NCBI GenBank assembly: GCA_020055645.1
Contig: CM034549.1
Location: forward strand, 29,595,930-29,659,929
From: Tomocerus qinae
Lineage: Eukaryota > Arthropoda > Collembola > Entomobryomorpha > Tomoceridae
Reading direction: 5' to 3'
DNA length: 64,000 nucleotides
Of this stretch, positions 55,860 to 64,000 are shown piece by piece. The notes below the pieces were generated by a model. That model searched no databases, was not told the DNA's origin, and worked only from the letters and a program-made list of their open reading frames with translations. The stretch's first letter is position 1, and every line of letters begins with the position of its first letter. The position numbers were made by a program, and so were the translations under genes.

Positions 55860-55936
55860 AGCAGCTAGCACTTGCACTCATCTCATCTGCAGAATCTGCA
55901 CAGATTCACAGATCACGTGCAGTGCACAAGTGCACA
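55860..55936. promoter_or_regulatory. Cluster of E-box and GTGCAC palindromes upstream of the RRM gene
   Basis: A perfect CACGTG at 55914-55919 is followed by two GTGCAC palindromes at 55922-55927 and 55930-55935. Several TGCAC and CTGCA words lie just before. CACGTG is the classic site for bHLH factors such as Max/USF or CLOCK-type dimers. The position, about 550 nt before the RRM start codon, suits a promoter-proximal element. Function is inferred only. Confidence 0.35.
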
Positions 55937-56476
55937 GTGAGTAGACATTAGATAAAATTTATTGATCTAGCCTCTAGACATGTGACATGTGACTGCTGAA
56001 TTTTGGATTGGATATTGGATCATAATTTAATTTGCTTCTAGTCAATAGAGTTCAGGTTCTGTTTGCCTCTTGCGTTGTCGAAAAACCGTCCTCGTCGTGC
56101 TACCTGTGACTGTGACCTGCCTGACCTGATTGGGTTGGTATTATGGTATGGTATGTCATTATTCTGTTCTGTACTGTATCACATAGTATGCACAGTTTGT
56201 TAATTTTTTGGTTTTTCTGTGTGAGGTAAAGTACTTTTGATTGATTAACTTATAATTAACTTTATACTTGAGTATTATGACTATGATGAAACAGAAAAAC
56301 CTAAGAATTAAATGTATTTTTTCATTTAATTAATTTTAAGTAATTATTGTTTAATTTAATGAATTTTAGACTTTTTTGACACTTAAACAGGTGAAAGACC
56401 GCTTCTGACTCCTGACCCGAACAGGTGACAATTTTTCGGTGATCAGTGATCAAGCAATCTTTACGAATTAAAAATA

Positions 56477-56884
56477 ATGGATCCAGTTAGTAGCAATTCG
56501 AAAGGACTGTCACAGCTGTACGAAGTGTATAATCGACACGTAAAACATACACAAGATCAATGGCGTGAAGAAATACGATATGAGTCTTTAAAAACTGCCG
56601 GAATTGGAAATATATTCATTAAAAATCTGGATCCAAGAGTAGTGGAAAAAGATTTAGCCGAGCTTTTTTCATGTTATGGGACAATAGTTCGTTTGAAAGT
56701 AGCAAGAGATGATGATGGAAAATCAAAGGGCTATGGCTTTGTTAACTTCGATAGCGATGAGACTGCTAATCGCGCTATAAAAGATATGGATGGAAAACTT
56801 ATTTACAACAAAAAGCTGTTCGTTACTCACTTCATTCGCTACAAAAATCGCCCAAAGAAAAACGAAAAGAAAAAAGAAACATAA
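56477..56884 (+). CDS. Intronless single-RRM protein resembling PABP RRM2
   Basis: A complete 135-codon frame with no intron. Residues 42-120 form one RNA recognition motif: RNP2 is IFIKNL (46-51) and RNP1 is KGYGFVNF (84-91), with the aromatic RNP1 positions intact. Its start, AGIGNIFIKNLD, and the SKGYGFVNF segment closely match the second RRM of cytoplasmic poly(A)-binding protein. PABP normally has four RRMs and a C-terminal MLLE domain; none of those others are present. Residues 1-40 are unrelated polar sequence, and the tail is basic (RPKKNEKKKE). RNA binding is expected from the fold; target and role are unknown. An acceptor-like CTTAAACAG at 56390 suggests a spliced 5' UTR. AATAAA lies only five bases after the stop. 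It may be a diverged retrocopy fragment of PABP that stayed open, or a small lineage-specific RRM gene. Confidence 0.85.
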   Translation: MDPVSSNSKGLSQLYEVYNRHVKHTQDQWREEIRYESLKTAGIGNIFIKNLDPRVVEKDLAELFSCYGTIVRLKVARDDDGKSKGYGFVNFDSDETANRAIKDMDGKLIYNKKLFVTHFIRYKNRPKKNEKKKET

Positions 56885-56888
56885 TCAT

Positions 56889-56894
56889 AATAAA
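56889..56894 (+). terminator. Candidate poly(A) signal of the RRM gene
   Basis: AATAAA starts five bases after the TAA, with T/G-rich sequence (TTATTTTGTATAAG) some 30-40 nt further on, as expected for a downstream element. Confidence 0.55.
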
Positions 56895-58679
56895 TTGAAT
56901 TTCTTACAATAATTTATCGCAGTTATTTTGTATAAGCTTTATAGTTTTACGTTGTCTTTATAAAAATTATGTAGTAAGTATTAAGTTGGCTTTCTGTTGC
57001 GTTGTCATTTATGTAACCTCTCTTTTCCAGTAATTATTACAATGAAAAAATATATTTCAATATATTAAATATTATATTTATACCACATTTTAAGAAAAAC
57101 AGTTTCTACCTATTAATTTGAATATTTAGGAAATGACACTAATTTTGAACTGTCAATAGCATGTAATTCTGGCCGTCTGAATTAATTAAGCCAAAATTCA
57201 ACCAGTTTATATCAGTTTTGAAATGAATTATTAAATTATATAATTTTCCAATTGATTTTTGGGTTTTGTTGATTAGCTGTAAAATAGTTTAAAAATAAAA
57301 TGTTACAACTATTAATTTATTGTGCGGTTATTGCCAATTAACGTTTACCTTTTCCATCTTTGACTTCATTGTCGACAAATGAATTAGAAGCATAATCTTA
57401 ATAATATGTTTTCGATAATGTACCCCAACGCATACCTTCATGTGCTAAATACATGGAGGTATGCGTTGTGGTACATTATTGAAAACATTAAATAATACCC
57501 CAGCGTGCTAGTTATCGAGGAAGTTTATTTCAATAATATGTCATTAACTATCATGGCATGTGTTGATGGTATGGTATGCGCTGATTGTTTTGCACTTATC
57601 TCTAATTTTAATCTTGCTATAGGTTCACGTACTTGCTTTACATGTAAATAGATTTAATGTCTGGGGAGAAAGTGAAAGGCCATGTATTTTCTCCAGCTAA
57701 GCTCCGGGTATGGCATAAAAAATTTTCAATGTCTAATGGCAGGAATGGCCCTAAATCATGCATGCAAAAATAATTCAAATTGCTATTTCATTTTTGTCGA
57801 TCCGTATTCAGTCTCATTTTGGACATTTATTAGTTTTGGTTATGGTCTTCGTGCCAGACGGTCGGTATTTGATTTGATGCCATTATTATTGATACCAAGC
57901 ATAACCCAAACAAACCATACTGCGACTGCAAAGTGTAAACAAAAATAAAAAAAATCTTTGTTCAGTTTGTGTATAGTTTGTTGAAGGTACTAGCAGAATA
58001 CCCTATGGGTGTGGGGCATATTTATTAAGTAATCCCAATTGGAGTAGAGTAGATGGCGTTGGTGTTTGTTATTAGTATTTTCTCTCATTCATATGATTAT
58101 GATATCATCTCTGTGTACTGTGTATATTCATGATTCATTCATGTTTCGTTGTCAGTCGTGCGTAGTTGGTAGTTTTTGAATATCGTTTATGAGAATTTAG
58201 CTATTGCGAATTGCGATAAAAAATTGGAATTTGAGTGTCCAGTCCACAACCATTTACAGCAATCTGATGTACTGATCACCAACTAACCAATTTGACATAA
58301 AAAGGACAAGATAAATATCCTCCATCGATTGACTAAAAATTTCTACCAGCTACTCAAATTATTCAAATCTGTAGAAACAAGTCAGCTGGTAATTATTTTT
58401 ATAACGATTGTTGTTGTAATAAATACTTTTCCAACATTTGTGTTGATTGCTAGATTTATTTATTTTTGATTTTGTATTTGCTTTGACTTTTATGTTTAGA
58501 ATTTGAACCTTTTTTGTTCGTATTCGCAGCGTACATCAACATCACTGATCACGGACTTTGACTTATACTCTATCCTGTCAACTGTTGACTGTCTATACTA
58601 TACAGCCTAAATCCTCGCAGTTACTGCTCACTCTGCTCATCAGCAAATCAAATTGGTTATCTCGGTTCAATAATTGAAA
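56895..58679. other. Intergenic region between the RRM gene and SERINC
   Basis: It holds the long hairpin at 57402-57490 and the SERINC promoter and 5' UTR toward its right end. An 88-codon frame at 57682-57948 (plus) shows no family motif and I do not call it. A TCAGT initiator-like word lies near 58155. Confidence 0.5.
57402..57490. repeat. Near-perfect hairpin, 40-bp stem and 7-nt loop
   Basis: Left arm 57402-57443 pairs with right arm 57451-57490 around GCTAAAT. Across about 40 pairs there is one true mismatch, two G.T-type pairs and one two-base bulge (an extra AT near the stem base). The arm core is AACGCATACCT / AGGTATGCGTT. The size suits a long pre-miRNA-like or endo-siRNA hairpin, or a miniature inverted-repeat element; no clear target-site duplication is seen. 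Confidence 0.9.
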
Positions 58680-61600
58680 ATGGGTGCTGTTTTAGGAATC
58701 TTCAGCGCTGCCTCTGTAAGAAATTATACTAATTCTTGTATGTTTGTATTATATTATAATATTTAATATCTTTAGCTTAGTTATTAGTTAATAGTTATAA
58801 AAAACTTCGGCCGGATTTAGACCGCGGAATATTGTTGCTTATAATTTGCCTCCTTTACCGTTGCCTCCAGTATTGACATTTTTTAAACTGTTAGTCCTAG
58901 TTTCCATTACTGTCTTTCTGACTGCCATAGAAACGTAACTGCTGCAAAATAATAATGGAAACGCACGTAACAAAACTTACGGCTGTAGAAAGTTACAGCT
59001 ACTGGCTTACGCTTGTATGATGGTTGACTGCTATTATTCAGGGCGCGAAACTTCATTTTCCATTGTGGATATCTGATTGGAATAATACTTTTGCATTATA
59101 TAGTGAACAAATTCTTTTTTATCTTGATCCGGAAGTGATAATATATGACTACTAATATATATGACCCACTAATATATTAAGTTTAACTGAAAATAACAAA
59201 TCAGTATATAAATTGAAAAAGTCACAATGCCTTTCAATGCTCTCACATTGAAACATATTCACTCTGCTGGCGAACTTTAAGCATTTTATTTGGTCTTCCA
59301 AATCAGTAAAATCAGGTGTTAATACTTTTCTGGTATCTATTTTGTATTTAAGTAGCAAAATTGAAAAATTAAAATCTGACGAAAAATGTTTGAGCGAAAA
59401 ACCAATTATTTATTTTCAACTTATGAATGTAGATATTTGAATCCCCGCCGAATGTAACCAGTATTCGTAGCGCACAATATGACGCATAAGAAACGCAGTA
59501 GCAGTAACTTTTCTACCACAGGAACTTTTCAACTGTAGTAATGGGTACTAGGTCTTACCCTAAATGTTGCCTCCAAATCTTTCAAATCTATGCAGGCTTC
59601 AAAATATAAAAGGTATACTTCAGTCGGACGCTTTCAAGGGACCTAACCTAACTTTACCTAACTAAAATAATAGTACGTTACATACTAAAGCAGTAACCTG
59701 TAATGTCTTTTTTGACTGTATCCCCACTTCCCCACTGATATTGATTTTGTATATATTTAAATATATTAGAATAATTTTGACACTTGTTTGAAAAAAAGGT
59801 TGATAACAGCGGCCTGCAGCGCTAACCTAACCTAACCTCACCTAGAAAGCATCCGAAAACATTACCATATTATAATCAAGGAAGATATCCCAACAATGCA
59901 TCTAATGTCAATCGATTTTTAATACATTCAAATTAAACAGCGATTCCTAAATTCTGTTGAGTCTGTTGTAATATGCAATGTGTAATGCGTTACCCTTTAA
60001 ATTGAATTCCATAAATTGTTCGCATATCATTTCTTATTTCTTTCTGACATGTGTAATTAACTTCCCGAGACCGCACCGAGATCGGATAAAAGTGATTAAC
60101 ATTTTCTAAGATGATGAAAGGAGAATATTGTGTATTGATTTTAATCTGTATTATGTTTCAGATGGCATGCTGCTGTGGAAGTGCAGCGTGCAGCTTATGT
60201 TGTGCTGCTTGTCCATCGTGCAAAAATTCGACATCAACCAGAATCATGTATGCCATTATGCTTCTTCTGGGTGTTATCGTGTGCTGTATCATGCTGGCTC
60301 CGGGGTTACAGGGAAAATTAGAAAGCGTTCCGTTTTGCAAGTCATCTGAGTCTGCTGCGAGTGATGGCATTATGCCATCACTGCCGGAAATTCCGTCATT
60401 TTCTTGTGGAGAAGTTGTGGGATATTTGGCTGTGAGATATTGTTTATTTATATATTTAATGATCAGTGAAATGAATTACTATAACTTTTTTGTTTCGCGG
60501 TATAACAATTTTGAATCATTGAAAATTAGGTGTATCGGGTTTGTTTTGCACTGTGCTGCTTTTTCGCGTTGATGTCGGTCATGATGATAGGAGTGAAAAC
60601 ATCGAAAGATCCTAGAGCAGGCATTCAAAATGGATTTTGGGCCATCAAGTATCTTGTTGTTATCGGCATAGCAGGTAGAAAATTTATTTTCTTCACTTTA
60701 ACCAACTCTCTAACAAAGATAATTTAAAAAGTATTGTCGCTATCGTTGTTCGCAATGGATAAATTATAATCGCTGTTGCACGTTAATTGTTTCCTACACG
60801 TGTTTACACCAGTACCAATTAAAATGAAAAAATAATACTTTTTAGTGGGAGCTTTCTTCATTCCCCGAGGGTCATTTGGAACAACGTGGATGTACTTCGG
60901 AATGATCGGAGGCTTTCTGTTTATTCTCATCCAGTTGATACTCATAGTGGACTTCGCGCATGGATGGGCTGAATCCTGGATAGCAAATTATGAAGAAACG
61001 GAATCTAAAGGATGGTGCGAGACTTCTGTTATTGTTACTTATTATGTTAACTTGTTAAGACTAAAAGGAAGCTAATGGTAGAATTACACTTACAAATTGT
61101 CATTATTGGTACTGGTCAGCGAAGCAGAAAATTTAGTATAAAATAGAGAAAGTTAATAGGAAAAGATTGCAACATTAAGGGAAAAAGAATTAAAAAATAA
61201 GTGAGAAAAAAGGAAAAAATAAGGAAGAAAAAAAGAAAAATAAAGAATATATGTATATATGGCGACTTTGGAGCAAGGTCTTTCCCCCCGAAATGAAAGG
61301 AAAAAAAGAAAATTTCACCAAAAATTTTTGCGCTTTGGGCACAAAAAAACACATTTTTTGTGCACTTCTGCAATTTGCCTATTATAAAATTTTAGCCCTG
61401 TCAGAAACTGAATTCTTTCTATATAGGTGATTGGGAATATTTTTAAATGTTAAAAATTCCGGACAGCCGTCTGCCGTCTACATCTCCGGAATCTCACATT
61501 ACATGGCTATTCCGCCTGCTACAGAACCTAGAAAATGGTGCCATAATGCACAGAGCACGGTTTCGAAATTAGGGGGGAAGTAGGAATTTCTCAAAAACAT

Positions 61601-63204
61601 ATTAGAGGAATTTTTCCTGGTTACCAATGATGAAAAGTTTTTCCCACCAGTGATAATAAACGAAACATGTAAACATGTCTTTGTATAGTCGTCAATTTTT
61701 AATCATCGAATGTTTTTGTATTACTTAGGTATTGTGCGTTATTATCTGTCACTGGCCTGAACTACGTTTTCGTTATCACAGCCACCGTTTTATTTTGGAT
61801 ATTTTACACTGGAGAGGGAGAGGTAAAATGCTATTTAATATTTAATCATGTTATTTTTAGGGCATCTTCCAATCTCATAAATAATTCTTAAATCTTTACA
61901 GCAAAGTTGTGGATTGAACAAGTTTTTCATCATATTCAATCTCATTCTGTGTGTCGTCATGAGCGTAATTTCGATTCTACCCAAAGTACAAGATTATCAA
62001 CCTTGCTCTGGGCTTCTTCAAGCATCTGCAGTTTCTCTGTACACGATGTATTTGACATGGTCGGCTATGAGTAATTCAGAACGTAAGTTGAAAGAAGTTT
62101 TAAGCGATTAGTTGTGAATTGTGAAGTTATTTCTTATACAGGGTGTCACTTTACACTTCCTAAGTATCGTATAACTTTTACGCTCAAATTATTTAAAAAA
62201 TTTACTAAAATTAAGTACAATTAAGTAAGAAACCGTAAAGTATCGAATACAAAGGTTTGCTGGTGTGACGATTTGACAATGTATTAATATTGTACATTCA
62301 TTTTGGACTTATTTACTAATAATTTACTTCAGATTACAGTTGCAAACCTCATTTCATTCCACCAACTACGGATGTAACTCCTACTGGAACTCCTGATACA
62401 GAAACTCCCGGGATGGATACACAAGGGATTGTTGGGCTGATTATATTTATTGCTTGTGTTCTCTATTCAAGTATTCGAACTTCAACTTCATCTCAATCAG
62501 CACGTCTATCTCTTGGAAACACTTTATTAAAAGAAGACAATTCTTCTGCTGTGGGGCCTTCTGATGTTGAAAATGCAGCTGGGAAAGGAAATAACGACGG
62601 TGAAAAGGTGTGGGACAATGAAGATGATGCTGTGGCATACTCTTGGAGCTTTCTTCATTGTATGCTCTTTTTGGCGACACTTTACGTCATGATGACACTA
62701 ACCAATTGGTTCACGTGAGTGTATTTATCAATGCATTGTAGTTAGTAATATTTACAAATATATTCCCTATATTCGACGTTTGTTAATGTCCTTCTCTCTG
62801 TTTAGACCAAACTCTTCATTGAAGTCTCTATCTGCAAACGCATCTTCGGTTTGGGTTAAGGTGAGATTTATAAATTATTGGTTTAATGTGTATAGCAAAA
62901 AGCAGTGGTTAATACTTGAAAGTTGAATGGAAAGATAATATTATTTTACCTGTATATAAACGTAGTCTCAATATTAATTAGCATATTTTATATTTTTAAT
63001 TTATGGTGATAACATAACATAATATCAGTGTCAATATATATTATTTAATTATATTAGATATTAAATCATGAAGTTTCGTAAGACACTGACTATAAATTGT
63101 ATGTTTTAAAATCGCAGATAGTTTCATCGTGGCTTTGTGTTGGATTGTACATCTGGACCTTGATTGCTCCGTGTGTGCTGCCTGATCGTGAATTTACACG
63201 TTAA
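58680..63204 (+). CDS. Serinc: Serine incorporator (SERINC/TMS1 family), nine coding exons
   Basis: Exons are 58680-58715, 60162-60431, 60530-60674, 60846-61014, 61729-61822, 61902-62082, 62333-62714, 62806-62860 and 63118-63204. They total 1419 nt, 472 residues, with all phases matching. SERINCs are multipass membrane proteins named for a proposed role in serine-lipid synthesis; lipid scrambling and antiviral activity are reported for some human members. Family hallmarks are present: the MGAVLG start, the Cys-rich [19 protein letters not shown] segment, TM helix 40-57, [47 protein letters not shown], and a C-terminal VWVK...[16 protein letters not shown]. About ten hydrophobic helices are spread through the chain. 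Length equals the usual 450-475. Exon 4 ends at a non-consensus TG|GTGCGA donor, but W207 formed across that junction restores the family's WYCALLS segment. Exon 7 adds a Thr/Pro-rich stretch ([16 protein letters not shown]) and an acidic loop before the last helices. Confidence 0.97.
58716..60161 (+). other. SERINC intron 1
   Basis: A 1.4-kb intron between the 12-codon first exon and the Cys-rich exon. It contains the telomere-like CCTAA runs at 59640-59670 and 59822-59843. Frames here are chance. Confidence 0.85.
59640..59843. repeat. Short CCTAA (TTAGG-type) runs
   Basis: Two small clusters of CCTAA units: ACCTAACCTAAC near 59640-59653 with further CCTAAC just after, and TAACCTAACCTAACCTCACC at 59823-59842. 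CCTAA is the complement of TTAGG, the usual insect telomere repeat. They are only two to four units each, so they are interstitial microsatellite-like copies, not a telomere. Confidence 0.7.
61015..61728 (+). other. SERINC intron 4 with a polypurine tract
   Basis: Positions about 61131-61251 are almost purely A and G on the plus strand, giving a Phe-rich chance frame on the minus strand. The following 61260-61640 is less A+T-rich and contains CCGGA palindromes; it could be a decayed insertion, but no ends or coding remnant are visible. Confidence 0.6.
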
Positions 63205-64000
63205 TAACTATCAGAAAACAAATAACTATCTGTGTATTGTTAGATATTGTCCTTTCATGGACGAATCAATATATCTCGTTCACTATAATGTCCTGTAACC
63301 ATTTTGAACTTAATTAAATTAGAAAGTAATGCATATTTAGTTTGTGATTGTGATAGAAGTGTAGATATCTATTAACATGATTAGTTTGCGTAGTGCTACC
63401 TTTGTATTAGTCATTAGTACATGACTTAATAATGTGAAGACAGTGTCAGTATCTAGTCTTTAAATAACGGTTTAATTTAGATACGATGCTAGAGGCTCAC
63501 TCATATAATATGTCAAAGCCTTACTGTCGTTACTGTCATGTGTCGTTAGACGTCTTGTGGACAACCGTAATAATATAAAATTGATGTTGGATGTAATATG
63601 TAATGTTAGAATTGTGAGTGACTGAGGGAAAAAATTGTATACCATTGTACCTTTAACAAATTATGTGTATTATCTACACTGGAATACTGGTCTTTAAATT
63701 TTAGTTCATTTCCAAATTCGAATATTCCATCGGCTATATTATTATGATGATGTGCCATTATTGTTATTGAACAGAACTTTCAAATACCAATCTCATTTCT
63801 GACGGTATACTGCTTTTAAAAATAAGTTTGTAAGAAATGTAATGTATCGAATATGTATGTATTTGTACTCTTCAATCAAATCACCATTTATGTTTAAGTT
63901 GTGCTGATACTGTTTGTATAGAAGATGGAAGTGACTTATATGATTCCTATAATATTAACTCGTTGCGTTGCAATTACAATCTACTTTTTCTTCTGCTCTG
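63205..64000 (+). other. SERINC 3' UTR and downstream flank
   Basis: No coding frame is visible. The only near-canonical poly(A) hexamer is ATTAAA at 63313-63318, about 110 nt after the stop. No AATAAA was found, so the real end may lie beyond this or outside the window. Confidence 0.6.
63313..63318 (+). terminator. Candidate poly(A) signal of SERINC
   Basis: ATTAAA, the common variant hexamer, about 110 nt after the stop codon. Confidence 0.4.

Larger units (their letters stand above)
49944..56388. other. Intergenic region between takeout and the RRM gene
   Basis: It should contain the takeout 5' UTR exon and promoter (minus strand), which I could not locate. It contains (ATCTGT)3 at 54101-54120 and two 11-nt TTTCACTTTCA copies at 55583-55604. 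Short frames, including 50599-50907 minus, show nothing recognisable. Confidence 0.5.

Noticed and set aside
57682-57948. 88-codon plus-strand frame between the RRM gene and SERINC
   Set aside because: No motif, no splice sites and no poly(A) signal in sensible places.
60111-60572. 153-codon frame starting before SERINC exon 2 and running past it
   Set aside because: Only 60162-60431 is exon; the ends are intron sequence read through, shown by the acceptor at 60160-60161 and the GTGAGA donor at 60432.
61116-61373. 85-codon Phe-rich minus-strand frame resembling a membrane protein
   Set aside because: It is the complement of a polypurine tract in SERINC intron 4, so its hydrophobicity is a composition effect.
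62447-62680. 77-codon minus-strand frame
   Set aside because: Antisense shadow of SERINC exon 7.

Overview
This is a eukaryotic nuclear window, almost certainly from an insect. It has small coding exons with GT-AG splice sites, introns of several kilobases, no operons or Shine-Dalgarno layout, and a takeout/JHBP-family gene, a family characteristic of insects. One intron also carries short CCTAA/TTAGG runs, the usual insect telomere motif. I cannot name the species. The sequence is A+T-rich throughout, and most short open frames are chance frames in non-coding DNA.

Layout. Positions 1-33.8 kb are essentially a gene desert. The only coding hint there is a weak possible terminal exon (615-818, minus), and there is one CpG-richer block near 7.74-8.05 kb that may be an orphan promoter or non-coding exon. 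At 34.3-41.4 kb (plus) lies a cAMP-dependent protein kinase inhibitor (PKI) gene. I rebuilt it from two coding exons; the first has an exactly spaced pseudosubstrate and a nuclear-export-like motif. At 40.7-49.9 kb (minus) lies a takeout-like secreted JHBP-domain gene, rebuilt from five coding exons with every phase matching (304 residues). The two genes are interleaved: the takeout terminal exon sits in the PKI intron, and the proposed PKI terminal exon sits in a takeout intron. About 6.5 kb of intergenic DNA follows.

At 56.48-56.88 kb (plus) is an intronless 135-residue single-RRM protein resembling the second RRM of poly(A)-binding protein. A near-perfect 89-nt hairpin follows at 57.40-57.49 kb. 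At 58.68-63.20 kb (plus) is a complete nine-exon serine incorporator (SERINC/TMS1) gene of 472 residues, all phases matching, with its 3' UTR running toward the end of the window.

The four genes share no evident pathway: PKA inhibition, secreted hydrophobic-ligand binding, RNA binding and a multipass membrane protein. The most unusual items are the interlocked PKI/takeout arrangement, the PABP-like single-RRM gene, the long hairpin, and a 24/20-nt tandem repeat in the PKI intron. All homology calls come from recognising motifs by eye; no database search was run.
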